Below are positions 16,119-24,690 of a stretch of DNA of 64,000 nt, in pieces. The position numbers and the translations under genes are program-made. The notes below the pieces were generated by a model, which saw only the letters and a list, made by a program, of their open reading frames with translations, was not told where the DNA came from and ran no database searches. Every line of letters starts with the position of its first letter. Position 1 is the first letter of the stretch. The stretch lies in the NCBI RefSeq assembly GCF_003044275.1, contig NZ_PZPL01000001.1, positions 3,038,001 to 3,102,000 of the forward strand, written 5' to 3'. This DNA is from Rathayibacter caricis DSM 15933 (GTDB taxonomy: Bacteria; Actinomycetota; Actinomycetes; Actinomycetales; Microbacteriaceae).

Positions 16119-17053
16119 CCACCTCCGCACTCGTGACGACCATCGTCGTCGCGGTGATCGTCGTCTTCGCCCTGGTCGTCCTGTTCAAATCCATCAGGAT
16201 CGTCCCGCAGGCCACCGCGGGGGTCGTCGAGCGGCTCGGCAAGTACCACCGCACGCTGCTGCCGGGCCTCAATCTCGTCATCCCCTTCATCGACCGGGTG
16301 CGCCCCTCGGTCGATCTGCGCGAGCAGGTCGTCTCGTTCCCGCCCCAGCCGGTGATCACCGAGGACAACCTCGTCGTCTCGATCGACACGGTCGTCTACT
16401 TCCAGGTCACCGACGCCCGCGCGGCCACCTACGAGATCGCCAACTACCTCGGCGCCGTCGAGCAGCTCACGACGACCACACTCCGCAACGTGGTCGGTGG
16501 CCTGAACCTCGAGGAGGCGCTCACCTCCCGCGACAACATCAACGGACAGCTGCGCATCGTCCTCGACGAAGCCACCACCAAGTGGGGCATCCGTGTCGGC
16601 CGCGTCGAGCTCAAGGCGATCGACCCACCCGCCTCCATCCAGGACTCGATGGAGAAGCAGATGCGCGCCGAGCGAGACCGCCGCGCCGTCATCCTCACTG
16701 CCGAGGGCACCAAGCAGTCGCAGATCCTGAACGCGGAGGGGCACCGCCAGGCGGCCATCCTCGCTGCGGAGGGAGACGCGAAGGCCGCTATCCTGCGCGC
16801 CGAAGGCGAGGCGAAGGCCATCACGACGGTGTTCGAGGCGATCCACCAGGGCCGTCCGGACAAGGAGCTGCTCGCGTACCAGTACCTGCAGACGCTTCCC
16901 AAGCTCGCCGACGGCAGCGCCAACAAGCTCTGGATCGTGCCGAGCGAGCTGACCGAGGCGCTGAAGGGCATCGGTGCCGCGTTCGGCCCGAAGGGCCAGG
17001 ACCCCGAGCGTCCGCAGGACACCGCAGTCACTCCCCCGGCACCGCGCTTCTAG
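16115..17053 (+). CDS. SPFH/stomatin-family protein (QmcA-like)
   Basis: 312 residues. An N-terminal membrane helix (about 5-28) precedes the SPFH domain: RIVPQATAGVVERLGKYHRT, GLNLVIPFIDRV, DLREQVVSFPPQPVITEDN and ITEDNLVVSIDTVVYFQV. A long Ala/Glu-rich coiled coil (residues about 180-250, with repeated AEG steps) allows ring assembly, as in flotillin and stomatin families. It is translationally coupled to the upstream NfeD-like gene (GTGA). The likely role is as a membrane scaffold for protease or lipid-domain quality control (inference from family). Confidence 0.92.
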   Translation: MTTSALVTTIVVAVIVVFALVVLFKSIRIVPQATAGVVERLGKYHRTLLPGLNLVIPFIDRVRPSVDLREQVVSFPPQPVITEDNLVVSIDTVVYFQVTDARAATYEIANYLGAVEQLTTTTLRNVVGGLNLEEALTSRDNINGQLRIVLDEATTKWGIRVGRVELKAIDPPASIQDSMEKQMRAERDRRAVILTAEGTKQSQILNAEGHRQAAILAAEGDAKAAILRAEGEAKAITTVFEAIHQGRPDKELLAYQYLQTLPKLADGSANKLWIVPSELTEALKGIGAAFGPKGQDPERPQDTAVTPPAPRF

Positions 17054-17065
17054 GGTCCGCGCACC

Positions 17066-17842
17066 GTGAGCGACAGGCGGCCGCCGTTCCTCCGGGGACG
17101 GCGGCCGCGCGTCATCGCCCACCGCGGCTTCGGGCCGGGCCGGATCGGCAACACCCTGGGTGCGTTCGAGCGGGCACTGGAAGCCGGCGCGGACCTGCTC
17201 GAGACCGACGTCCGAGCCTCTCTCGACGGAGTCGCCGTCCTCGTCCACGACGAGGTCGTCCGCGATGCCGGCGGTCGGCCCCACCGGATCGGCGCCGAGC
17301 GCTGGGAGGATCTCGCGCGTCTCGTCCTCCCCGGCGGAGAGGCGCTGCTGAGCCTCGAGGACGCACTGCGGCTGCTGCCCGACGCCCTCCTGAACATCGA
17401 CGTGAAGGCCCGCGCCGCGGTGGTCCCCACTGCACGTGCCGTCGACCGGCAGGGTGCGGGCGACCGCGTGCTGATCACCTCCTTCTCGGAGTCCCGCCGC
17501 GCCTCGACCGTGCGACTGCTCCCCGGAGTGGCCACATCCGCGTCCGCCCCCCGCTTCCTAGCGGCATTGCTCGGAGCGCACCTCCGGCTTCCCGCACTGG
17601 TGCGCCTCGCGCTGCACGGGATGGACGCGCTCCAGGTCCCGGAGTCGGCGCTCGGCCTGCGCGTCACCACTCCCCCGATCCTTGCGCGCCTGCGGGTCAC
17701 CGGGGCCGAGATCCATCTGTGGACCATCAACGACGCGCAGCGGATGACCCGGCTGCTCGCCCTGGACGTCGACGGACTCGTCACCGACCGGACGGACCTC
17801 GCGCGCCGCGCCGTCGATGATCGGAAATCCCCTCTCACCTGA
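17066..17842 (+). CDS. Glycerophosphodiester phosphodiesterase (GDPD) family
   Basis: 258 residues forming a TIM-barrel GDPD. VIAHRGFGPGRIGNTLGAF carries the HRG catalytic His-Arg. LETDVRASLDGVAVLVHDE carries the ETD metal ligands and the second catalytic His. LNIDVKA and IHLWTIND follow, as in the family. No signal peptide, so it is probably cytoplasmic and hydrolyses glycerophosphodiesters to glycerol 3-phosphate plus an alcohol. GTG 17066 starts 12 bp after the SPFH stop and probably shares its transcript. Confidence 0.9.
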   Translation: MSDRRPPFLRGRRPRVIAHRGFGPGRIGNTLGAFERALEAGADLLETDVRASLDGVAVLVHDEVVRDAGGRPHRIGAERWEDLARLVLPGGEALLSLEDALRLLPDALLNIDVKARAAVVPTARAVDRQGAGDRVLITSFSESRRASTVRLLPGVATSASAPRFLAALLGAHLRLPALVRLALHGMDALQVPESALGLRVTTPPILARLRVTGAEIHLWTINDAQRMTRLLALDVDGLVTDRTDLARRAVDDRKSPLT

Positions 17843-17929
17843 GGGTTCTCTGGCAAAGGAGACGACCGCAAGACCACCTCCAGGTACGCGGTCGACACTT
17901 GTCGGAGCACAGCGAGAGGAGACCACACA

Positions 17930-18295
17930 ATGGCAGATCGAAGCTTGCGAGGAATGAGACTGGGTTCTCAGAGCCTGCAGAGCGAGGAGGGTGTCGTCTT
18001 CTCACCGCGTTCGACGCACACCTACCACTGCACGAACTGCGGCCACGACACCGACATGGTGTTCTCGGCCGACGCCGAGGCGCCGGAGACCTGGGAGTGC
18101 CGCGCGTGCGGTCACGAGGCCACCCTCCTGGTGGACTCGAAGCCCGTCGTCGTCGACCGCGGTGAGCAGAAGGCGCCCCGTACCCACTGGGACATGCTGC
18201 TCGAGCGCCGCACCCGCGCGGAGCTGGAGGAGCTGCTTGAGGAGCGGCTCGCCTACCTGCGCGCCCGTCGAGGCGAGCACAAGATCGGCGCTTAG
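17930..18295 (+). CDS. rbpA: RNA polymerase-binding protein RbpA
   Basis: 121 residues, the expected size. The zinc-binding core has C34xxC37 and C57xxC60 (YHCTNCGHD and WECRACGHEA). The basic linker and C-terminal sigma-interacting helix (RTHWDMLLERRTRAELEELL) follow. RbpA is an actinobacteria-specific essential factor that binds RNA polymerase and group 1/2 sigma factors and stabilises open complexes. GAGAGGAG sits before the ATG. The 3' end overlaps the convergent lnt gene by 4 bp, leaving no room for a separate terminator. Confidence 0.97.
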   Translation: MADRSLRGMRLGSQSLQSEEGVVFSPRSTHTYHCTNCGHDTDMVFSADAEAPETWECRACGHEATLLVDSKPVVVDRGEQKAPRTHWDMLLERRTRAELEELLEERLAYLRARRGEHKIGA

Positions 18296-19845
18296 CGCCG
18301 GTCTGCGTCCCGGGGCCGGGGAGCGCGCGTCCGCAGGACGAACGAGACCAGGCCCGTGAGACCTGCGGCGAGGACGTACCAGCCGAGGTTCCGGGACCAC
18401 ACCAGAGCCGGGGTCGTGGTGGAGGCGAGGGGGACCTCGTCCACCATGGCACCCGGCTCGAACCATGTCAGGGAGTCGAGCGTCGAGCCGTCGGGCGCGA
18501 TGATCGCGCTCGTGCCGACCGTCGAGATGTTCACCACGCTCCGGCCGGTCTCGATCGCCCTCAACCGCGCGATCGCGAGCTGCTGGACGCTCTCGTCCGT
18601 GCGACCGAAGTCGGCGTTGTTCGTCTGGGCGAGGATGATCTCGGCGTCGCCGTCGATCATCGCGTTCGTCAGGGCGTCGTCCGAGATGTCGAAGCAGATC
18701 GCGATGCCCGCCAGCACGCCGTCGATGTCGAACACGTTCGGCCGGGTGCCGATCGAGTAGTCCCGGCTCACCAGATCGACGAGGTCGGGCGCGAACATCC
18801 GCCAGAACGCCCGATCCGGCATGTATTCGGCGAACGGCACCGGATGCACCTTGTCGTAGATCTGCGTCGCGCCCTCCCCCGCCTTCCACAGCAGCGAGCT
18901 GTTGTAGAAGACGTCCTCCTCGGGGTTCGTGATCGTGCCGACGATGAACGGAGCGTCCATGGTGCGGCTGAGGTAGTCGAGCACCGCGGCCGACTGGGCG
19001 TTGCGCGTCGGATCGATGTCGACGCCGTTCTCGGGCCAGACGACCATGTCGACGTCCTCGTCGAGCACGGGAAGAGTCGCGGAAGTGTGGTCCTCGAGGA
19101 TCTGCCCGCGGTAGCTCTCCGAGAAGAGGCCCGCGTCGGAGTCGCCCTGGATCGCCGCGATACGGGTCGTCCCGTCGGTCGGCGCCGGCCACGCGGGGAA
19201 CACCAGGGCGACGATCGCGAAGCCGGCGACCGTCGCGACTCGGGCGGTGCCGGGGACCGAGACCTCGCGGACGGCCTGCGCCAGGAGCGCCGCGAGGAAC
19301 GCCACCACGAAGCTCAGTCCGGTGAATCCGATCCAGGCGGCGAGATCGGCCAGCGGGCCCGTCGACTGCGAGAGCGCGAGCCTCCCCCAGGCGAAGCCGC
19401 CGTACGGCCAGACGCTCGTGATCGTCTCGCGGCCCGCCCAGAGTGCGGCGAGCAGGGCCGGGATGCCGACCATGCGCCCGAGCGGTCCGGTCCAGACGAG
19501 GTGGCCGCGGGTGGACACGAGCGCCATCAGACCGGCGGAGAGGGCGAAGAAGATCGCCTGGAGTCCCGCCAGGGCCGCCCACGGGACGGGCCCGAGGTAC
19601 AGCGTCAGCCACTCGATGTGGACGCCCCAGAACACGCCGCCGCCGACGAGGCCCACCAGCGCACCGCTCCAGAAGCCGCGACCGGCGAGCGCGAACAGGA
19701 TCGCCGCGGCGCCGACGATCGCGAGCGGCCAGACGTCGGTGTCCGGGAACCCGCGGTCCAGGACCGCTCCCCCGAGCGCGGCGAGGATCAGCGCGAGCCA
19801 CAGCGGTGCCGTGCGCCCCGGAGGCGCGGGAGTCGCTCCGGTCAT
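18292..19845 (-). CDS. lnt: Apolipoprotein N-acyltransferase
   Basis: 517 residues. About seven N-terminal membrane helices (residues 15-215) are followed by a nitrilase-type catalytic domain: IAAIQGDSD, VVWPENGVD (catalytic Glu), YDKVHPVPFAEYMP (catalytic Lys) and GIAICFDI (nucleophile Cys). A last helix closes the C-terminus. Lnt adds the third acyl chain to lipoprotein cysteine on the outer face of the membrane. It starts with ATGA overlap on helY, making it the last gene of the pafB-to-lnt chain, and converges with rbpA. Confidence 0.94.
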   Translation of the reverse strand: MTGATPAPPGRTAPLWLALILAALGGAVLDRGFPDTDVWPLAIVGAAAILFALAGRGFWSGALVGLVGGGVFWGVHIEWLTLYLGPVPWAALAGLQAIFFALSAGLMALVSTRGHLVWTGPLGRMVGIPALLAALWAGRETITSVWPYGGFAWGRLALSQSTGPLADLAAWIGFTGLSFVVAFLAALLAQAVREVSVPGTARVATVAGFAIVALVFPAWPAPTDGTTRIAAIQGDSDAGLFSESYRGQILEDHTSATLPVLDEDVDMVVWPENGVDIDPTRNAQSAAVLDYLSRTMDAPFIVGTITNPEEDVFYNSSLLWKAGEGATQIYDKVHPVPFAEYMPDRAFWRMFAPDLVDLVSRDYSIGTRPNVFDIDGVLAGIAICFDISDDALTNAMIDGDAEIILAQTNNADFGRTDESVQQLAIARLRAIETGRSVVNISTVGTSAIIAPDGSTLDSLTWFEPGAMVDEVPLASTTTPALVWSRNLGWYVLAAGLTGLVSFVLRTRAPRPRDADRR

Positions 19846-22280
19846 GCGACCGCGGAGTAGGCGACGATGCCCCGGCGCACGAGGTCGAGTGCCGTGCGGG
19901 CGGCGCGGCCGACCTTGCCGTCGGCGACCACCGAGAGCTGATCGAGGAGGTCGATGGTCTGCTTCGCCCACCGGACGAAGTCTCCGGCCGCCATGTCGGC
20001 CTCGCGCAGGACGGCGTCCAAGGGCATCCCGCGGGCCCACATGTTCATCGCGAGCGCGAGGCTCGTCGAGATCGGGTTGCTGCCCGGCAGCCGGTGGTCG
20101 CGCTCGACGTCGTCGAGTCGCGCCCAGAGCAGCTGCGTCTTCTCGAGCGCTTCGGGGAATCCGCCGCGCGGGAGGAACTTCTCGTTCAGGGTCCCCTCCT
20201 CGCGCCGCGGCTCGAAGACGAGGCAGCACGCCATCGCCGCGAGGCCGGCGGGATCGAGCTCCGTCCAGGCCTGCTTGCGGAGGCACTCCGCGACGAGCAG
20301 ATCGCGCTCCCCGTAGATGCGGCGCAGGGTCCGCCCGTTCGGCGTGAGCGAGAGCTCGCCCGCGTCGTCGCGCCGGAAGTAGCCCAGCTCGAGGAGGACC
20401 TCGGTGATGCGGTCGAAGACCTTGGCCACCGCTCCGGTGCGCGAGCGGATCTGGCGCTCGATCTCGTCGGTCTCCCGGCGGAGCTTCCACCACCGCTCGG
20501 CCCAGCGCGCGTGCTGCTCCCGATCGGTGCAGGCGTGGCAGGGGTGCGCCTTCATCCGGCGACGGAGCGAGGTCAGCTGCCCCTGCCTCTTCTCGCGCTC
20601 GGCGTGCGAGGCGGACTCCCCCCGGACGGCGCCGCGGCGCTCGAGCTCGCTGATCTCGCGCCGGATGGCGGCGTACTGCTCGAAGTCGCCCAGGTGGCAC
20701 TGCATCGCCGCGACGTAGCCGTCGAGCGACTCCTCCTGCTGGCGAACCCGTCGTGCGAGGTCGACGACGGAGCGGTCGGCCTGGAACTGGGCGAACGAGG
20801 ACTCGAGGATCTCGCGCGTGCGCATCCGGCCGAACTGCTCGATGAGGTTGCAGGCCATGTTGTAGCTCGGCCGGAAGCTCGAGTTCAGGGGGTACGTGCG
20901 GCGCGAGGCGAGCGATGCCACCGCCTGCGGGTTCATCCCGCCGCGCCACTGGATGACGGAGTGGCCCTCGACGTCGATGCCGCGCCGGCCCGCGCGACCG
21001 GTCAGCTGGGTGTACTCCCCCGGAGTGATGGGGACGCGGGCCTCGCCGTTGAACTTCTCGAGCTTCTCGAGCACGACCGTGCGGGCGGGCATGTTGATGC
21101 CGAGCGCGAGGGTCTCGGTGGCGAAGACGACGCGCACGAGCTTGCGCAGGAACAGCTCCTCGACGACCTCCTTGAAGGCGGGGAGCATGCCCGCGTGGTG
21201 GGCGGCGACCCCGCGCTGCAGTCCGTCGAGCCACTCCCAGTAGCCCAGGACGGCGAGGTCCTCGTCGCGGATGGTGCGGCAGCGCTCCTCCACGATGGCG
21301 CGGATCTCGTCGCGCTCGTGCCGCTCGGTGAGCCGGACCCCCGAGCGCAGCACCTGGCGCACCGCCTGGTCGCAGCCTGCTCGACTGAAGACGAAGAAGA
21401 TCGCGGGGAGGAGGTTCTTGCCCTCGAGGATCTCCACGACCTCCGAGCGCTGGACGAGGTCATCGGCCGGACGGGTGTCCTGGAACCGACCACGGCCCCG
21501 GCCGCGCGGGCCTCCCCTGCCGCCGCGCTCGACGCGCGTCCCGCCCTGAGCGAGACGCGCCAGCTCGGGGTTGACCCGGTTCGTCGCGGCCCGGCCCGAG
21601 GAGTCGAACAGGTCGAGCAGCTTGCCGCCGACGAGCACGTGCTGATCCAGCGGCACCGGGCGCTCCTCCGACACGATGACCTCGGTCTCGCCCCGGACGG
21701 TCTGCAGCCAGTCGCCGAACTCCTCGGCGTTGGACACCGTCGCGCTGAGCGAGACGAGGCGGACACGCTGCGGCAGGTGGATGATGACCTCCTCCCACAC
21801 CGCCCCGCGGAATCGATCGGCGAGGTAGTGCACCTCGTCCATGACCACGTACGCGAGATCGCGCAGCAGATCGGAGTCGGCGTAGAGCATGTTCCGCAGG
21901 ACCTCGGTCGTCATGACGACGATGCGGGCCCGGGCGTTGACGTTCGAGTCGCCGGTGAGGAGACCCACCTCGGACGCGCCGTAGTCCTCGACGAACTCCT
22001 GGAACTTCTGGTTGCTGAGCGCCTTCATCGGCGTCGTGTAGAAGACCTTGGCGGTCGGGTCCTGCATGGCGAGGTGGATCGCGAACTCGGCGACGGCGGT
22101 CTTCCCCGCACCCGTGGGGGCCGCGACCAGGACGCTCCGACCGTCGTCGAGAGCGCTGCACGCCTCGTACTGGAACGGATCGAGGTCGAACGCGAGGGTC
22201 GAGCGGAACGACTCGACCCTCGCGTGGCCCTGGCGGGTGCGGAACGCGGCGAACCGCTCCGACGGGGACTGATCGCTCAC
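19842..22280 (-). CDS. helY: Ski2/Mtr4-like DEAD/DEAH helicase HelY
   Basis: 812 residues. Superfamily 2 motifs are in order: Q-like FDLDPFQYEA, motif I APTGAGKT (residues about 45-52), Ib TTPMKALSNQ, II MDEVHYLAD, III LSATVSNAEE, V TLALGINMPARTVV and VI QLTGRAGRRGID. The C-terminal helical region has CHACTD (a possible metal pair) and the DSHCT-type end. A Gly/Arg-rich RGG-like insert occupies residues about 245-262. Actinobacterial HelY proteins are relatives of exosome-associated Mtr4. GTG 22280 overlaps the tatC stop. Confidence 0.93.
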   Translation of the reverse strand: MSDQSPSERFAAFRTRQGHARVESFRSTLAFDLDPFQYEACSALDDGRSVLVAAPTGAGKTAVAEFAIHLAMQDPTAKVFYTTPMKALSNQKFQEFVEDYGASEVGLLTGDSNVNARARIVVMTTEVLRNMLYADSDLLRDLAYVVMDEVHYLADRFRGAVWEEVIIHLPQRVRLVSLSATVSNAEEFGDWLQTVRGETEVIVSEERPVPLDQHVLVGGKLLDLFDSSGRAATNRVNPELARLAQGGTRVERGGRGGPRGRGRGRFQDTRPADDLVQRSEVVEILEGKNLLPAIFFVFSRAGCDQAVRQVLRSGVRLTERHERDEIRAIVEERCRTIRDEDLAVLGYWEWLDGLQRGVAAHHAGMLPAFKEVVEELFLRKLVRVVFATETLALGINMPARTVVLEKLEKFNGEARVPITPGEYTQLTGRAGRRGIDVEGHSVIQWRGGMNPQAVASLASRRTYPLNSSFRPSYNMACNLIEQFGRMRTREILESSFAQFQADRSVVDLARRVRQQEESLDGYVAAMQCHLGDFEQYAAIRREISELERRGAVRGESASHAEREKRQGQLTSLRRRMKAHPCHACTDREQHARWAERWWKLRRETDEIERQIRSRTGAVAKVFDRITEVLLELGYFRRDDAGELSLTPNGRTLRRIYGERDLLVAECLRKQAWTELDPAGLAAMACCLVFEPRREEGTLNEKFLPRGGFPEALEKTQLLWARLDDVERDHRLPGSNPISTSLALAMNMWARGMPLDAVLREADMAAGDFVRWAKQTIDLLDQLSVVADGKVGRAARTALDLVRRGIVAYSAVA

Positions 22281-23101
22281 GCGGGCAGGTCGGAGGCGGT
22301 GCCGTCGAACACCGGCTGGCGCTTCGCGACGCGACGGTCGTGGAGGATCGCGATGCCGCAAGCGAGGAAGAACAGGACGATGATCGGGATCGCGAGCAGG
22401 AACATCGAGATCGGGTCCGCCGCGGGAGTCGCGATCGCGGTGAAGAAGACGATCACCATGATCGCGATGCGCCACGACTTCAGGATCAGCATGCCGGGCA
22501 GGATCCCGAGGAAGTTCAGCAGCACCAGGAACACCGGCAGCACGAACGCGATGCCGACCATCAGGACGAGCTTGAGCACGAAGTCGTAGTAGTACTTCGC
22601 ATCGATGAAGCTCGCCGCGTTGTCCCCGGTGAAGCCGGTGAGCAGCTCGACGATGTGCGGGAAGACGAACCAGCCCGCCGCGCAGCCCGCGAAGAACAGC
22701 GGGATGGCCGTCAGGATGAACCCGAGCCCGTACCGCATCTCCTTCTTGGTGAGACCGGGGACGAGGAACGCCCAGATCTGGTAGAGCCACACCGGGCTCG
22801 CGATCACGATGCCGACCGTCATGGCGATCTGGAGGCGCAGATCGAAGGCGCCCGCGATCGTCGGGAAGTTGAGGATCGCCTCTTTGCCCTGGGTCGACGC
22901 CACCTCGAGGATGGGCGCCTTGAGCGACTCGAAGACCCACTCCGAGACGAACCATCCGGCGATGCAACCGAGAACGATCGCGATCGCCGACTTGAAGAGC
23001 CGGTTGCGGAGTTCGATCAGGTGAGCGCCGAGGGACATGCGCCCCTCGGGATCCTTCCCCGATCGCTTCGTCCGTGGCTTCTTCGCTGCCACGGACGTCA
23101 T
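22277..23101 (-). CDS. tatC: Sec-independent protein translocase TatC
   Basis: 274 residues, six membrane helices. Family motifs are SLGAHLIELRNRLFKSA at the N-terminus (signal peptide recognition), the conserved Glu in the cytoplasmic loop, FALVPGLTKKEMR and the late ATPAADPISMFLLAIPI. A Lys/Arg-rich N-tail (residues 5-20) precedes the core. TatC recognises twin-arginine signal peptides and recruits TatA. Its ATG shares one base with the tatA stop (TAATG), and its stop overlaps the helY GTG. Confidence 0.96.
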   Translation of the reverse strand: MTSVAAKKPRTKRSGKDPEGRMSLGAHLIELRNRLFKSAIAIVLGCIAGWFVSEWVFESLKAPILEVASTQGKEAILNFPTIAGAFDLRLQIAMTVGIVIASPVWLYQIWAFLVPGLTKKEMRYGLGFILTAIPLFFAGCAAGWFVFPHIVELLTGFTGDNAASFIDAKYYYDFVLKLVLMVGIAFVLPVFLVLLNFLGILPGMLILKSWRIAIMVIVFFTAIATPAADPISMFLLAIPIIVLFFLACGIAILHDRRVAKRQPVFDGTASDLPA

Positions 23102-23358
23102 TACTTGAGCGGTGACTCGGGCGGCGTGGTCGTGCCGGTGCCGGTGGTCGAGCCGGTGGTGGTACCGGTGGACGACGCGGGACCCTCGGTGGAGCGCTCG
23201 GAGCCGTCCTCCTCCTTCATGGTCTTGACCTCGCTCTTGAAGATGCGCATCGACTGGCCGACGCTGCGCGCGAGCTGCGGGAGCTTGGGCGCACCGAAGA
23301 GCAGGAGGATCACGGCGAGGATGATGAGGAGGTGCCACCCCTGGAGGCCAGCGAACAT
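23101..23358 (-). CDS. tatA: Sec-independent translocase TatA
   Basis: 85 residues. One N-terminal helix ([14 protein letters not shown]), then the amphipathic helix with the conserved [20 protein letters not shown], then an acidic and Thr/Ser/Gly-rich tail ([16 protein letters not shown]) that is disordered. The tail is unusually repetitive in TTG steps. The start MFAGLQGW is preferred over an upstream frame extension that lacks family resemblance. No tatB is nearby, in keeping with Tat systems that use TatA and TatC only. Confidence 0.95.
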   Translation of the reverse strand: MFAGLQGWHLLIILAVILLLFGAPKLPQLARSVGQSMRIFKSEVKTMKEEDGSERSTEGPASSTGTTTGSTTGTGTTTPPESPLK

Positions 23359-23365
23359 TGCAGAC

Positions 23366-23695
23366 TCACTTTGCTTGTCGGTTGCGGTGTACCAGGAGCT
23401 TACCCCGTTCGACTCGCGCCGACCGGCGATCCTCGGTCCTGTCACGGCGGGAGTCGCGACGCGACTCGTGGGCCCGTCGCACCGCGTCGCGATCGGCGAA
23501 GAGCGACGACGGGGGCCGGGCGACGACCGGATCGCCGCCCTCGGGCTGGATCGCGTCGAGCTTCGCGGTGAGCTCGTCGAGCTGCCCGAGCAGAGCGCGA
23601 CCCTTGCGCCAGTACGACACCAGGAAGAGCGCGAGCACCGCCAGCGCGGCGATCGCGAGCACCGCCCAGATCAGGATCCACGACCACCAGGTCAC
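23366..23695 (-). CDS. Single-pass membrane protein between pafC and tatA
   Basis: 109 residues. One helix at about residues 3-28 ([18 protein letters not shown]) is followed by a short coiled segment ([15 protein letters not shown]) and a very basic tail ([19 protein letters not shown]). GTG 23695 overlaps the pafC stop (GTGA), so it is translated with pafC. Its place in the pafBC-tat-helY chain is notable. The function is not known to me, and the basic tail could contact nucleic acid or membrane phosphates. Confidence 0.7.
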   Translation of the reverse strand: MTWWSWILIWAVLAIAALAVLALFLVSYWRKGRALLGQLDELTAKLDAIQPEGGDPVVARPPSSLFADRDAVRRAHESRRDSRRDRTEDRRSARVERGKLLVHRNRQAK

Positions 23696-24690
23696 GACTC
23701 CTCCTCCCCGTTGGCCCGCAGAGCGGCGAGAGTCCACTGGGCCACGGCGTCGCGAGCGGCGGGCGGAGCGACGACGGTCACGAGGCCGGGCAGGGAGGCG
23801 ACCAGGCGGGTGAGGCCCTCCAGGTGCGCGACGCGGATCCGGACGAGCACTCCCTGCTCCGCCTCATCGGCGGGAACCGGCGGGAACTCGGCGTCCACGG
23901 CGTAGTCGCCGAGGAGCGGGACGGAGCTCGGCGCGACGCGGAGATCGACGAGCAGATCGGAGTCGGACGCCTCGAAGAGGCGATCCGGCAGCGTGACCTC
24001 GTTGCGGCGCCGAACGATCGGCGATCCGGTGTCGGCGAGACCGCGCATCCGATCGACGCGGAACGTGCGGACGCCCTCGCGGAGGTGGCACCAGCCGCGG
24101 AGGTACCAGTCGCGGTCGACGGACTCGAGGAGGAAGGGGTCGACCAGTCGCGACTCCGTCTCGCCGCGGGCGTTGCGGTAGTCGAAGGCGAGCTGGGTCC
24201 CCGAGGCCAGAGCGGTCCGGATCACCTCGAGCCCGGCATCGGCCCCGGTGCCGCGCGCGACGGCCACCGCGCTCGGCGCCGAGGAGGCTCCGCGCGACAG
24301 CTTGCCCATCAGGGCGGCGATGCGGTCGTTGCCCTGGTTCTCGGGCAGGGCGGCGAGGTACTGCATGCCGGCGATCAGCGCGGCCGCCTCCCGCGCCGAG
24401 AAGCGGGGCGAGTCGTCGATGGCGACCTGCTGGGTCAGGACGACGTGGTCGTTCTCCTCGAAGTCGTCCCAGCTGATGTCGAACAGGTCGTTCGCCTGGT
24501 ACTGGGCCGTCTCTCCCGGGATGCCCGACACGGCGATGAGGCGGACGGCGCGCCGCACCTCCTCCGGGGCGATGTCGAAGTGCTCGGCGACCTCGCCGAC
24601 GCTGACCCGGCCGCGGTCGAGCAGGTACGGGACGAGGGAGAGCAGGACCGCGAGGCGGTCGCGGGCCTGGAGCGTGCGGGGCCTAGCCAT
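23692..24690 (-). CDS. pafC: WYL-domain DNA-damage regulator PafC
   Basis: 332 residues. An N-terminal winged helix (LLDRGRVSVGEVAEHFDIAPEEVRRAV) is followed by a WYL domain (residues about 150-250: LAFDYRNARGETESRLVDPFLL, DWYLRGWCHL) and a C-terminal WCX-like part. PafC pairs with PafB in an actinobacterial transcription activator of the LexA-independent DNA-damage response. ATG 24690 overlaps the end of pafB by 8 bp. The neighbours downstream are a one-TM protein, tatA, tatC and helY. Confidence 0.92.
   Translation of the reverse strand: MARPRTLQARDRLAVLLSLVPYLLDRGRVSVGEVAEHFDIAPEEVRRAVRLIAVSGIPGETAQYQANDLFDISWDDFEENDHVVLTQQVAIDDSPRFSAREAAALIAGMQYLAALPENQGNDRIAALMGKLSRGASSAPSAVAVARGTGADAGLEVIRTALASGTQLAFDYRNARGETESRLVDPFLLESVDRDWYLRGWCHLREGVRTFRVDRMRGLADTGSPIVRRRNEVTLPDRLFEASDSDLLVDLRVAPSSVPLLGDYAVDAEFPPVPADEAEQGVLVRIRVAHLEGLTRLVASLPGLVTVVAPPAARDAVAQWTLAALRANGEEES

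Noticed and set aside
17895-17925. TTGTCGGAG before rbpA resembling a PafBC-type promoter motif
   Set aside because: No TA-rich -10 lies at the required distance, so the half motif is taken as chance.
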